Below are positions 19,905 to 28,644 of a stretch of 64,000 nt of DNA, piece by piece. The DNA comes from Actinoalloteichus hymeniacidonis (lineage in GTDB: Bacteria > Actinomycetota > Actinomycetes > Mycobacteriales > Pseudonocardiaceae), in contig NZ_JACHIS010000001.1 in assembly GCF_014203365.1 (NCBI RefSeq), positions 2,108,001 to 2,172,000 on the forward strand. Reading direction: 5' to 3'. Each line of letters opens with the position of its first letter. The first letter of the stretch is position 1. Made by a program: the position numbers and the translations under genes. The notes under the pieces are model-generated. The model was not told where the DNA came from. It saw only the letters and a program-made list of their open reading frames with translations, and ran no database searches.

Positions 19905-20070
19905 GGCGATGACCGATTGCGGTCGTCCGGCGGCGGCACTGCCGGCGGGCGACCGCGCCACACCGGGCGTTTCCCAGGTGGCCGCCGCCATCGGACCCAG
20001 TCCGTTGGGCTGATCGGCTCCTTGGCGTGATCTGGGTGCGGTGTTAATTTTTCTCCCACTGATCGGAATC

Positions 20071-20091
20071 ATGTACCGATTACCGGTACAT
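20071..20091 (+). promoter_or_regulatory. Probable IclR operator before kduI
   Basis: ATGTACC-N7-GGTACAT is a perfect 7-bp inverted repeat with a 7-nt spacer, 26 bp upstream of the kduI start. The same arrangement with one mismatch stands before the IclR gene (21734-21754). The repetition at the two promoters of the cluster makes an operator likely. Confidence 0.72.
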
Positions 20092-20117
20092 GAGAGTGTG
20101 GTGGGGGCAGACAGCCG

Positions 20118-20951
20118 ATGGATGTTCGGTACGCGACCAATCCCGACGACGCGCGAAGCTATGGCACCGAGGAACTGCGGGATCGCTACCTGGTGACGGA
20201 CCTGTTCGTTCCGGGCGAGGTACGGCTGACCTACAGCCATCAGGATCGCGTGATCCTGGGCGGCGCGATGCCGATCGCCGATCTGCCGCTGTCCCTGCCC
20301 GTCGACGACGCCGTGCGAACCGAGTACTTCTGCCAGCGCCGCGAACTCGCGGTGTTCTGCGTCGACGGCGCCGCCGCCGTCACCGTCGACGGCGTCGAGT
20401 ACGTGCTGACGGGCCGCGACCTGCTCTACATCGGACGCGGCAGCGAGCAGGTGTCCTTCGCCGCACGAGACGGCCTTCGGGCGCCGAAGCTCTATCTCTG
20501 CTCCGCACCGGCCCACCAGACCCATCCGACGGTGTTGGTGCGGGCGGACCAGGTTCAGCCGATCAATCTCGGTACCGAGAAGGGGGCGAATCGGCGTCGA
20601 CTGCACCGCTATATCGACGGCACCCTCGTGACGAGCTGCCAGCTCATGATGGGGTTCACCGAGATCCTGCCCGGTTCGGTCTGGAACACCATGCCGTGCC
20701 ATACCCATGCCAGGCGCACCGAGTGCTACCTGTACTTCGACCTGGCCGAATCGGCGCGGGTCGTGCATCTGATGGGCCGACCCGAGGAGACCCGGCACCT
20801 CATCGTCGGCAACGAGCAGGCCGTGATCTCGCCAGCCTGGTCGGTGCACTCGGGCGTCGGCACCTCGGACTACTCCTTCGTCTGGTGCATGGCGGGCGAG
20901 AACTACTCCTTCGAGGACATGGACCACGTCGACATGGCCGATCTGCGATGA
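20118..20951 (+). CDS. kduI: 5-dehydro-4-deoxy-D-glucuronate isomerase KduI
   Basis: The 277-residue cupin-type enzyme isomerises 5-keto-4-deoxyuronate, released from pectin or other uronate polymers by lyases, to 2,5-diketo-3-deoxygluconate. Start and end are typical (MDVRYATNPDDARSYGTEEL; VWCMAGENYSFEDMDHVDM). The zinc ligands lie in PCHTHARRTECYLYFD (two His and a Glu) and in the WSVHSG histidine. Its stop overlaps the kduD start (ATGA), so the two consecutive pathway enzymes are coupled. The ATG has a GGGGGCAG-type upstream sequence. A palindrome at 20071-20091 probably makes it IclR-controlled. Confidence 0.96.
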   Translation: MDVRYATNPDDARSYGTEELRDRYLVTDLFVPGEVRLTYSHQDRVILGGAMPIADLPLSLPVDDAVRTEYFCQRRELAVFCVDGAAAVTVDGVEYVLTGRDLLYIGRGSEQVSFAARDGLRAPKLYLCSAPAHQTHPTVLVRADQVQPINLGTEKGANRRRLHRYIDGTLVTSCQLMMGFTEILPGSVWNTMPCHTHARRTECYLYFDLAESARVVHLMGRPEETRHLIVGNEQAVISPAWSVHSGVGTSDYSFVWCMAGENYSFEDMDHVDMADLR

Positions 20952-21709
20952 CCGCGCCGGGATTGTTCTCCCTCGAGGGCCGAACCGCATTGGTGACGGG
21001 GGCTCGCACCGGTCTCGGGCGGGCGATGGCCCAGGCACTGGCCTCGGCCGGTGCCGACCTGGTGTTGCTCGGCCATGGCGGCGATCTGACACCGGTCCTC
21101 GACGAGGTTCGAACGGTGGGCAGGCAGGCGACGGAGGTGCACGTCGATCTGGCCGACCCCGACGCGGTGATCCCCGCCGCCGAGGACCTGCTCGAACGAC
21201 AGCGAATCGACATCCTCGTCAACAACGCGGGCATCATCCGCCGTGGTCCAGCACTGGAACACAGCCGCCAGGACTTCGACGACGTGCTCGCCGTCAACCT
21301 CGACTCGTTGTTCCTGCTCACCAAGACCATTGCCGGACCGATGGTGGCCAGGGGCGCGGGGAAGATCGTCAACATCGCGTCGATGTTGAGTTTCCAGGGC
21401 GGAATCAACGTGGTCGGCTACGCGGCGAGCAAACACGCCGTGGCGGGACTGACCAAGGCGTTGGCCAACGAGTGGGCGCCGTCCGGTGTGCAGGTCAACG
21501 CCATCGCGCCTGGATATTTCGCGACCGACAACACGAAGGCTCTTCGGGACGATCCGCAGCGGTACGACGCGATTCTCGCTCGGATTCCCGCCGGTCGGTG
21601 GGGCACCGGCGCCGATCTGGCCGGGGCGGTGGTGTTCCTGAGTTCGCAGGCCTCGGACTACGTCACCGGCCAGGTCCTCGCGGTGGACGGCGGCTGGTTG
21701 GCGCGCTGA
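20948..21709 (+). CDS. kduD: 2-dehydro-3-deoxy-D-gluconate 5-dehydrogenase KduD (SDR)
   Basis: The 253-residue short-chain dehydrogenase reduces 2,5-diketo-3-deoxygluconate to 2-keto-3-deoxygluconate with NAD(P)H. It shows TGARTGLG (17-24), NNAG (92-95), catalytic Ser145 in VNIAS and the YAASK motif with Tyr158 and Lys162. The C-terminal SSQASDYVTGQVLAVDGGWLAR is typical. The start ATG at 20948 overlaps the kduI stop by 4 bp. The following enzymes (KdgK, KdgA) are not in the window. A more general 2-deoxygluconate dehydrogenase role cannot be excluded, but the kduI partner favours KduD. Confidence 0.95.
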   Translation: MTAPGLFSLEGRTALVTGARTGLGRAMAQALASAGADLVLLGHGGDLTPVLDEVRTVGRQATEVHVDLADPDAVIPAAEDLLERQRIDILVNNAGIIRRGPALEHSRQDFDDVLAVNLDSLFLLTKTIAGPMVARGAGKIVNIASMLSFQGGINVVGYAASKHAVAGLTKALANEWAPSGVQVNAIAPGYFATDNTKALRDDPQRYDAILARIPAGRWGTGADLAGAVVFLSSQASDYVTGQVLAVDGGWLAR

Positions 21710-21733
21710 GACGTCGGCGATCTCCGACCGTCG

Positions 21734-21754
21734 ATGTCCCGGTGATCGGTACAT
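21734..21754 (+). promoter_or_regulatory. Probable IclR operator before the IclR gene
   Basis: ATGTCCC-N7-GGTACAT has the same half-sites and the same 7-nt spacing as the element at 20071-20091, with one mismatch. It lies 38 bp before the regulator's start codon, fitting autoregulation. Confidence 0.65.
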
Positions 21755-21792
21755 TGTGGCTCCCGACCGAGTAGAGACTCCTGGAGGACGCC

Positions 21793-22632
21793 ATGGCCGA
21801 CCCAACGGGGCAATCGACGGCCACCCGCCGACCCACCGAAGTCCGAAAGCCACTGTCCACAGCGCAGAAGATCGAGCAGAGCGGCACCCTGGAACGCGGC
21901 CTGGCCGTGTTGGAACACATCGGAGCCGCTCAGGAGATCTCCACCAACGCCGTCGCCGCCCAACTCGGGCTGAGCCGCAGCGCGGCCTACCGCATCGTCA
22001 ACACGCTCAAGGAACTCGGTTACCTGGAGGCCGACCACATCACCGGACGGGTCCGGCTCGGCACCCGACTGGTGCAGCTGGGCGTGCAGGCGATGGACGC
22101 GGCCGACCTGCATCGCAGCGCACCACAGTTCATGGCGCCACTGGCCGAGGAATCGGCGGAGACGGTGTATCTCGCGGTGCCGGAGGACGACTCGATGGTC
22201 TACCTCGCCAAGGAACAGGGCGTCCGGGCCGTGACGCTGAACTGTCGCCTCGGCGGCCGTCGAGCGCAACACGTCACCTCGCTCGGCAAGGCATGGCTGG
22301 CGGCACTACCGCCCGCCGAACGGGTTCAACGGGTAGCGCGGATGGATCTGGTCCGGCTCACTCCCAACACGATCGTCGATCCGGACCGACTCCTGGAGGA
22401 GCTGGCGCAGACCGCGCGTCGAGGTTGGGCGATCGACGACATCGAGAACGAACCGGAGGTCGGCTGCGTGGCGGCCGCCGTCCGCGATCGGACCGGACGT
22501 CCGGTGGCCGCGCTCAGCATCGCGGGCCCGGCGGATCGGGTTCTTCCCCTGGTCGAGCGGTTGGGCCGTGCGGTGGCAGCAGCTGCCGCCGGACTCTCCC
22601 GCAGGCTCGGCTACGTGCCGGCCGGAAGTTAG
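21793..22632 (+). CDS. IclR family transcriptional regulator (KdgR-like role)
   Basis: The 279-residue protein has an IclR winged helix (about 28-90: ERGLAVLEHI; NAVAAQLGLSRSAAYRIVNTLKELGYLE). The C-terminal IclR effector domain (about 105-275) contains the conserved GRRAQHVTSLGKAWLA. An N-terminal extension of about 25 residues is polar. The ATG at 21793 follows CCTGGAGGACGCC. Lying between kduID and a permease gene, it most likely responds to a ketodeoxy-uronate intermediate, as KdgR does in enterobacteria; this is inferred from context. Confidence 0.93.
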   Translation: MADPTGQSTATRRPTEVRKPLSTAQKIEQSGTLERGLAVLEHIGAAQEISTNAVAAQLGLSRSAAYRIVNTLKELGYLEADHITGRVRLGTRLVQLGVQAMDAADLHRSAPQFMAPLAEESAETVYLAVPEDDSMVYLAKEQGVRAVTLNCRLGGRRAQHVTSLGKAWLAALPPAERVQRVARMDLVRLTPNTIVDPDRLLEELAQTARRGWAIDDIENEPEVGCVAAAVRDRTGRPVAALSIAGPADRVLPLVERLGRAVAAAAAGLSRRLGYVPAGS

Positions 22633-22718
22633 CGACACCTCGGACACGGCAATGACGTCGGGCCCGAGTGCGGTGGCTCGCCATGCCGCCGCGACCTGCG
22701 AGGACGAAGGAGTTGGCC

Positions 22719-24482
22719 GTGGGTTGGGTCCAGGACTACGAACCGGTGGGCGGGCTGTGGCTTTCCGCGCTGCTCGCCGCCCTACCGATCATCGTGCTCT
22801 TATCGGCGTTGGGGGTGTTCCGCCGCTCGGCGCACCTCTCGGCGGCCTTGGCGCTGCTCACCGCGCTGGGCATCGCGGTGTTCGCCTATGGGATGCCGGT
22901 CGGCCTGGCGGGCAACGCGGCGCTGCTGGGTCTGGTCTTCGGCATCTGGCCGATCGCGTGGATCGCGTTCCACGCGGTGTTCTTCCACAACGTCACCGTC
23001 GAGACGGGACGATTCGAGAGCATCAAGGCCGCCCTCGCCGGTTTCAGTCCGGACCGACGGATTCAGGCGCTGCTCATCGCCTTCGGATTCGGCGCGCTCT
23101 TGGAGGGTGTGGCAGGCGGCGGGTCCCCGATCGCCATCACCGCGGCGATGATGGCGGCGCTGGGCTTCCCGCCGATCAAGGCCGTGGTGCTCGCCCTGTT
23201 GGCCAATACCGCTCCGGTGGCCTTCGGCGGTCTGGGCAACCCGATGATCGTGCTCGGCAATGTGACCGCCCCGCTGCTGGGCGTCGAGGTCGAGGAGGCA
23301 ACGCAGCTGTTCTCGGCGATGTCCGGCCGACAGCTTCCGTTCCTGGCCCTGATCATTCCGGCGTTCATGGTCGTCGTACTGGCGGGCTGGCGGCGGATGG
23401 TCGAGGTATGGCCCGCCCTGTTGGTCACCGGTGGCAGCTTCGCCATCACGCAGTTCCTGATCTCCAATTATGTGAGCCCCAGCCTCGTCGATGTCGGTGC
23501 CGCCCTGGCCGCGATGGGTTCACTGTGGCTGCTCACCCGGTTCTGGAGTCCCCGTGAGGTCTGGCGTTTCGACTCTGAGCCTGCCGAGAAGACCGACGGG
23601 CATCGGGCAGGCTCCGATGCCGCGCAGACCGGCGATGGATCGGGCGCCGTCGGCGACGCCGAGCCTGCTGCGGGTCGGCTCGCCACGGCGGGTCGCCGTA
23701 GGAGCGGTCTCTACGCCTGGATGCCTTACCTGGTACTGATCGTGGTGATCGTGGTGTCCCGAATCGGCACCCTGTTCCCCGGTCTGCCCGCCTGGTTGGA
23801 CGTCACCGCGCTGCTGCAGCGGGCCACCCTCGACATTCCCTGGGCCGGCTTGCACGAGGTGGTGGTTCGCGTGCCACCGATCACCCCGCAGGACGCCGAC
23901 TATCCGGCCGTGCTGACCCTCGATCTGCTGTTCTCGCCCGGATCGGTCGCCCTGATCGCGACGATCATCGCAGGCGTGATGATGGGCGCGCGGCCCATGA
24001 CCCTGCTCCGGGTCTACGGCCGCACCATCGTGCAGATGCGCTGGGCCCTGGCGACGATCATGATGATCCTGTCGATCTCGTTCGTGATGAACTACTCCGG
24101 CGCCACCTCCACCCTGGGCCTGGCCTTCGCCACCACCGGGGTGCTGTTCCCGTTGTTCTCGGCATTCATCGGCTGGCTCGGTGTGTTCCTCACCGGCTCG
24201 GATGCCTCGGCCAACAGCCTGTTCGGTCCCATGCAGGTGATCTCGGCTCAGCAACTCGACATCGATCCCACCCTCGCGGGCGGCACCAACAGCTCCGGAG
24301 GCGTGATGGGCAAGATGATCTCACCGCAGAATCTCGCGGTGGGAGCCACCGCGATCGGTCAGACCGGCAAGGAGTCGTTGCTGCTGCGCAAGACCTTCCT
24401 CTGGTCGATCTTGCTCACCCTCGCGGTGGGGGTGATCGCGTTGCTGCAGTCCACCGTGCTCACCGGCATGATCCCGCATTAA
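22719..24482 (+). CDS. LctP-type L-lactate/organic-acid permease
   Basis: The 587-residue transporter has about 12-14 membrane helices and the LctP family signatures (AGGGSPIAITAAMMAALGFPP; FGGLGNPMIVLGNVT; SSGGVMGKMISPQNLAVG). A hydrophilic insert of about 50 residues (about 280-335) precedes helix TM9 or so. Family members import lactate or glycolate with protons. Here the gene follows the kdu regulator by 86 bp, so a uronate-derived acid is a possible alternative substrate. The GTG at 22719 follows GAAGGAG; the upstream ATG at 22668 gives a non-hydrophobic, unconserved extension. Convergent with the next gene. Confidence 0.93.
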   Translation: MGWVQDYEPVGGLWLSALLAALPIIVLLSALGVFRRSAHLSAALALLTALGIAVFAYGMPVGLAGNAALLGLVFGIWPIAWIAFHAVFFHNVTVETGRFESIKAALAGFSPDRRIQALLIAFGFGALLEGVAGGGSPIAITAAMMAALGFPPIKAVVLALLANTAPVAFGGLGNPMIVLGNVTAPLLGVEVEEATQLFSAMSGRQLPFLALIIPAFMVVVLAGWRRMVEVWPALLVTGGSFAITQFLISNYVSPSLVDVGAALAAMGSLWLLTRFWSPREVWRFDSEPAEKTDGHRAGSDAAQTGDGSGAVGDAEPAAGRLATAGRRRSGLYAWMPYLVLIVVIVVSRIGTLFPGLPAWLDVTALLQRATLDIPWAGLHEVVVRVPPITPQDADYPAVLTLDLLFSPGSVALIATIIAGVMMGARPMTLLRVYGRTIVQMRWALATIMMILSISFVMNYSGATSTLGLAFATTGVLFPLFSAFIGWLGVFLTGSDASANSLFGPMQVISAQQLDIDPTLAGGTNSSGGVMGKMISPQNLAVGATAIGQTGKESLLLRKTFLWSILLTLAVGVIALLQSTVLTGMIPH

Positions 24483-24492
24483 GGCGACGCGC

Positions 24493-24541
24493 CCACCGCC
24501 GCAGGCTCGACTTCGGATTCGGAATCGCACTGCGGCGGTGG
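24493..24541. terminator. Convergent-gene terminator hairpin
   Basis: CCACCGCCGCAG (24493-24504) pairs perfectly with CTGCGGCGGTGG (24530-24541) around a 25-nt loop between the permease and acyltransferase stop codons. Confidence 0.7.
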
Positions 24542-24553
24542 CGTGGGCGTGGG

Positions 24554-25297
24554 TCAGCCGCCTTCCGGGCGGCGCGCGTCGAGTTCGGCGGCTTCCTCCG
24601 GCGTCGGCGCGGAACCACCGAGATACGCGGGCTGCCACCAGCTGTCCGAGGAGTCGGCGGGCTGATCCGGATACGACCGTTGCGCCGCGTCGAGCAGCGC
24701 GGTCATCCGCTCCCGGAGTACGGCGGTGACATCCTCCGCGGAGTCGTTCTCGGTGGGGTGTAACGGTTCGCCGAGGTCGATCGAGACCGGGACATGACGC
24801 CGGTTGAGCGTGCGCGGCCTGCCCTTGGTCCACAGTCGCTGGGTGCCCCACAGCGACACGGGGATGAGCGGCACGCCCGCCGCTGCCGCCAGTCGAGCCG
24901 CCCCGTTCTTCAACCCCTTCACGGTGAAGGACCGGCTGATCGTGGCCTCGGGGAAGACCCCGACGACCTCGCCGGACCGGAGCGCGGCCAAAGCCTGGTC
25001 ATAGGACTCGGCACCCGCCGCCCGATCGACCGGGATGTGGCTCATCCCGCGCATCAGTGGTCCGGCGATGCGGTGATCGAAGATCGACTTCTTGGCCATG
25101 AACCGGACCAGCCGCTTGGCGGGCTGTGCGCCGTAGCCGCAGAAGATGAAGTCGAGGTAGCTGACGTGGTTGGACGCGAGCACCGCGCCACCGGTCCGGG
25201 GCACGTGTTCGGCCCCGGTGACGCTCAGCCGCAGATCCAGTATCCGGAACAGGGCTTTGCTGGCGATGACGACCGGCGGATAGACGAGTTCCGGCAT
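24554..25297 (-). CDS. 1-acyl-sn-glycerol-3-phosphate acyltransferase (PlsC-like)
   Basis: The 247-residue protein belongs to the PlsC/LPLAT family, which acylates lysophosphatidic acid or related lipids at the membrane. The NHxxxxD motif is SNHVSYLD (His44, Asp49). The second and third blocks are MSHIPVDR and FPEATIS (115-121), where the usual EGT is EAT. Typical actinobacterial paralogues share this form. A short C-terminal Pro/Glu-rich tail is extra. The ATG at 25297 was preferred over one eight codons upstream because it matches the usual start. It is not in an operon. The precise acyl acceptor is uncertain. Confidence 0.9.
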   Translation of the reverse strand: MPELVYPPVVIASKALFRILDLRLSVTGAEHVPRTGGAVLASNHVSYLDFIFCGYGAQPAKRLVRFMAKKSIFDHRIAGPLMRGMSHIPVDRAAGAESYDQALAALRSGEVVGVFPEATISRSFTVKGLKNGAARLAAAAGVPLIPVSLWGTQRLWTKGRPRTLNRRHVPVSIDLGEPLHPTENDSAEDVTAVLRERMTALLDAAQRSYPDQPADSSDSWWQPAYLGGSAPTPEEAAELDARRPEGG

Positions 25298-25704
25298 GGC
25301 GCAGACCCTAACCGGAAACACACTGTGCCTGACCTGCGGAGGGGTCGAAACCTACGGTCGCGTAACCTGTTACCGTTCACTTCGAATACTGCCCGAAATG
25401 CCGGTTTGTTCAGCTGCGCGCTGCTCGGTAGGCCGCGTCGAGCAGGCCTGTGTGTCCGGCGGATCGCACCGGCCGAACACAGCGGGGCACCGGTGCCTCC
25501 GGAGGGCTTCCGATTCGGCGGGCGACACTGCCTGTTCGGGCATCGATCACCCGACGAGCGGGCAGTCTCCGCCGCACGGGGCGGCGCATCGATCACCCGG
25601 ATGGCACTGTCTGTCTCGAAATGTGTCACCACCGTGCTCGACCAGACGGGCTGCTCTCGCCAGGCTTCTCGGCAGGCGAGCGACCTCGGCGGCCCTCGGT
25701 CGGC
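25298..25704. other. Gene-free region between acyltransferase and cebR genes
   Basis: About 400 bp without a supportable gene. The segment ACCTACGGTCGCGTAACCTGTTACCG (written here only as a location, about 25349-25374) is AT-richer and may be the acyltransferase promoter. Confidence 0.4.
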
Positions 25705-26739
25705 TCAGGTCGAGCCGCGCAGGACCAACTCGGTGGGCGCGATCAGCGGTGCCACGTTGCGGTCGCCGCCCTCGATCATGATCCGCAGCATGCGCGCCAT
25801 CTCACGTCCGAGGAACTCCACCGGTTGGCGGACCGAACTCAGCGGCGGGTCGGTATGCCCGGCGACCTCGGAATCATCGAAGCCGATGACCGCGACGTCC
25901 TCCGGAACCCGACGGCCCTTGGCTCGCAGCGCGCTGAGCGCGCCCGCCGCCATCAGATCGCTGGCCGCGAACACCCCGTCCAACATCGGTTCGCGCTCCA
26001 GGAGCTGGTACATCGCCCGCTCGCCGCTCTCCCGGCCGAAGTCGCCGATGGCGTACAGGTCGCGTGGCACCCCGCGTCGGCCGCGCAGCGCCGAGCGGTA
26101 GCCGGCGAGCCGGTCGATGCCCACCGACATGTCCTGCGGACCGGTGATGGTGGCGATTCGACGTCGCCCCTGGTCGTAGAGGTAGTTGGTGGCGCTGCGC
26201 GCGCCGCCGACGTTGTCGGAGTCGACGTAGGGGATATCCGGGGTGGTGACATGCGGTCGACCCACCATGACCACGGGGATCCCGCCTGCGGACAACCTGC
26301 CCGGCAACGGATCGTCGCCGTGTACCGAGACCAGCATCAATCCGTCGACATGCCCGTTGTGCACGTACTGCTCGACCTGGGCGTGCTCCCTGGCGGTCCA
26401 GGACATCACGAGCACCATCTGGAGGCCGCTGTTGGACAGCTCCCGGCTCGCACCGCGCAACAGGCTCGCGAAGAACGGTTCGCCGAAGACCCTCGTCTCC
26501 GGCTCGGACACGACGAAGGCGACCGAGTCGGCTCGCTTGCTGGCGAGACTGCGAGCGGCCCGGTTCGGCACGTAGCCGAGCTCGTGGACCGCTTGCAGTA
26601 CCGCCGCCCTGGCCGATTCGCTCACCTGGGGAGAGCCGTTCACCACCCGAGAGACGGTGCCGCGTGACACGCCGGCTGCGGCGGCCACCTGCTCCAGGGT
26701 GGGCCTGCCCGCTCCGAACCCTTGGTTGGCATCGGCCAC
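25705..26739 (-). CDS. cebR: LacI family repressor, CebR-like
   Basis: The 344-residue regulator has a LacI helix-turn-helix (about 11-58: TLEQVAAAAGVSRGTVSRVVNGSP) and a periplasmic-binding-protein-like sensor domain (about 65-340). In Streptomyces, CebR represses the cellobiose ABC operon and cellulase genes by binding TGGGAGCGCTCCCA and is released by cello-oligosaccharides. Both the operator and the cebEFG-bglC operon occur next door here. The GTG at 26739 follows CGGAGGTGTTCTGACA. An operator copy 96-109 bp upstream implies autoregulation. The earlier ATG at 26820 would add an unconserved extension. Confidence 0.92.
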   Translation of the reverse strand: MADANQGFGAGRPTLEQVAAAAGVSRGTVSRVVNGSPQVSESARAAVLQAVHELGYVPNRAARSLASKRADSVAFVVSEPETRVFGEPFFASLLRGASRELSNSGLQMVLVMSWTAREHAQVEQYVHNGHVDGLMLVSVHGDDPLPGRLSAGGIPVVMVGRPHVTTPDIPYVDSDNVGGARSATNYLYDQGRRRIATITGPQDMSVGIDRLAGYRSALRGRRGVPRDLYAIGDFGRESGERAMYQLLEREPMLDGVFAASDLMAAGALSALRAKGRRVPEDVAVIGFDDSEVAGHTDPPLSSVRQPVEFLGREMARMLRIMIEGGDRNVAPLIAPTELVLRGST

Positions 26740-26834
26740 TGTCAGAACACCTCCGTACTGCGCCGAGGGGAGGAGATCGCCCACCCGGCCCTGGTTGACC
26801 GGTCTGCACGATGCACGCAAAGTCTCCCCAGCGT

Positions 26835-26848
26835 TGGGAGCGCTCCCG
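26835..26848 (-). promoter_or_regulatory. CebR operator (cebR promoter)
   Basis: TGGGAGCGCTCCCG matches 13 of 14 positions of the Streptomyces CebR box TGGGAGCGCTCCCA. It lies 96 bp upstream of the cebR start. Confidence 0.88.
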
Positions 26849-26956
26849 GCCCCTGATGGTAGGACATCGCGGGCTTAGCCCTCACTCATAGCTACAAACT
26901 ACCTGTTCGTGTTCACGGGGTGAATGTCGCTGCTGTTCAGCGGGGTCACCGTTTGG

Positions 26957-26970
26957 TGGGAGCGTTCCCA
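26957..26970. promoter_or_regulatory. CebR operator (middle of divergent region)
   Basis: TGGGAGCGTTCCCA differs from the consensus at one central position. It sits between the cebR and cebE promoters and could serve either or allow looping between the outer sites. Confidence 0.85.
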
Positions 26971-27186
26971 TGTGCTGGTTTGCGTGTTCGGCGGGTCAGC
27001 TGACCGCGAGGGAGGGTCCGTAATCAACAGGATGTTGGTCACCAGGCGGGGTGTAAGCGGATAAATGCTGTTCAGATGGTACCGATGGCCGATACCGGTC
27101 AAGACGGCCACCCCGACTGAGGTAACACCCTGGAAACGTCCTCTTGACTTCGACACTGTGGCCTTCGACACTGTTGGCCAAGAATT

Positions 27187-27200
27187 TGGGAGCGCTCACA
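27187..27200 (+). promoter_or_regulatory. CebR operator (cebE promoter)
   Basis: TGGGAGCGCTCACA has one mismatch in the right half. It lies 76-89 bp before the cebE start and probably overlaps the operon promoter. Confidence 0.88.
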
Positions 27201-27275
27201 GCTTTTCTGCTGCTTTTTTAGTTCTCCTTCAGTCGAGTTCACCCGAGCCGGTTCCATCCGAAAGAGGAGTCAGTC

Positions 27276-28550
27276 GTGCGTCATCCGAAACGGAGAATGC
27301 TCGCCCTGCCGGTAGGCCTAACCGCTGCCCTGACCCTGTCCGCCTGCGGTGGGGGCAGCTCGGCGGACGGCGACATCGAGCTGGTCGTCGCGAGCTTCAA
27401 CGAGATGGGCTACGAGGAATTACTCGAGGAGTACGAGGAGGCCAACCCCGGCATCACGGTCACGCACCGTAAGACCGGCACCGCCGAAGCTCACCACCAG
27501 AACCTGTTCACCAAGATCGGTGCCGGTTCGGGACTCGCCGATATCGAGGCGGTCGAGGAGGGCTACATCGCGCAGGCGATGGAGGCAGCCGGTCGGTTCA
27601 ACGATCTCGCCGAGATCGGCCCGGAGGAGGTGACCGCGGATCGTTGGCTGGACTACAAGTTCGAGGGGGGTCAGACCCCGGACGGCAAGCTGATCGGCTA
27701 CGGAACCGACATCGGGCCGCTGGCCATGTGCTACCGGGCGGACCTGCTGGAAGACGCCGGGCTGCCCAGTGAGCCGGCCGAGGTCGGCGAGTTGTTCGCC
27801 ACCTGGGAGTCCTACTTCGAGGCAGGCGAGGAATTCATCGCCGCGAACCCCGAATCGCACTGGTTCGACTCCGGCGCCCAGGTCTTCAACGCCATGCACA
27901 ACCAGTTGGAGATCGGCTACTACGACACCGACAGCAACCTGGTGGTCGAGTCCAACACGGCGATCAAGGAGAACTGGGACACGGTCGTCACGGCGATCGA
28001 GGGCGGACAGTCGGCTGGGTTGGAGATGGGCAGCCCGGCGTGGGAGACCAGCTTCGGTGACGACGCCTTCGCCACCAAGACCTGCCCGCCGTGGATGCTC
28101 GGCCAGATCGAGGGGCTGGCAGGGGAAGGAAAGGTTTGGCGAGTGGCCGAAGGCTTCCCCGACGGCGGTGGCAACTGGGGCGGTTCCTGGCTGACCGTGC
28201 CGACCCAGAGCGAGCACCCCGAGGAGGCTGCCGAACTGGCTGCTTGGCTGACCGCACCGGAGCAGCAGACCAGGGCCTTCGTCGCCTCCGGTCCGTTCCC
28301 GAGCCAGGTCGAGGCCCTGGAGTCCGAGGAGCTGCTCTCGCTGACCAACGAGTACTTCGACGTCGATACCGGTGCCCTGTTCGCTGAGCGGGCAGAAGCA
28401 GTGGGCTCCGCCCAGTTCAAGGGCCCTCGTGACGGTCAGATCCAGACCAACGTCTTCATGCCCGCCTTCGCCTCGGTGGAGGAGGGAACGGCAGACGCCG
28501 ACCAGGCATGGGACGCGGTCGTCAGCGGCGCCGAGAACCTCGCAGGCTGA
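27276..28550 (+). CDS. cebE: Cello-oligosaccharide ABC transporter substrate-binding lipoprotein
   Basis: The 424-residue lipoprotein captures sugar outside the membrane for the CebFG permease. A signal peptide ends in the lipobox LSAC (Cys24). The mature part is a family-1 solute-binding protein (VVASFNEMGYEELLEEYEEA; ADIEAVEEGYIAQAM; FPDGGGNWGGSWLTVP). The GTG at 27276 has AAGAGGA upstream. It is the first gene of cebE-cebF-cebG-bglC, with a CebR box in its promoter. Cellobiose or cellotriose is inferred as ligand from the repressor box, the beta-glucosidase and the nearby cellulase. Confidence 0.9.
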   Translation: MRHPKRRMLALPVGLTAALTLSACGGGSSADGDIELVVASFNEMGYEELLEEYEEANPGITVTHRKTGTAEAHHQNLFTKIGAGSGLADIEAVEEGYIAQAMEAAGRFNDLAEIGPEEVTADRWLDYKFEGGQTPDGKLIGYGTDIGPLAMCYRADLLEDAGLPSEPAEVGELFATWESYFEAGEEFIAANPESHWFDSGAQVFNAMHNQLEIGYYDTDSNLVVESNTAIKENWDTVVTAIEGGQSAGLEMGSPAWETSFGDDAFATKTCPPWMLGQIEGLAGEGKVWRVAEGFPDGGGNWGGSWLTVPTQSEHPEEAAELAAWLTAPEQQTRAFVASGPFPSQVEALESEELLSLTNEYFDVDTGALFAERAEAVGSAQFKGPRDGQIQTNVFMPAFASVEEGTADADQAWDAVVSGAENLAG

Positions 28551-28644
28551 CCTTCGCCCACCTCATCCAGGCCGCTGCGGGCCTCGCCGGAGAATCTTCC
28601 GGCGAGCGCCCGCAGTCGCGCCGACACCCCATGAAGGAGGGGGA

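Noticed and set aside
16293-21092. A 1599-codon open frame antisense to the TPR and kdu genes
   Set aside because: It is a shadow of GC-rich coding DNA. The plus-strand frames encode recognisable TPR repeats and KduI/KduD, while this translation is Arg/Gly/Val-rich without any family.
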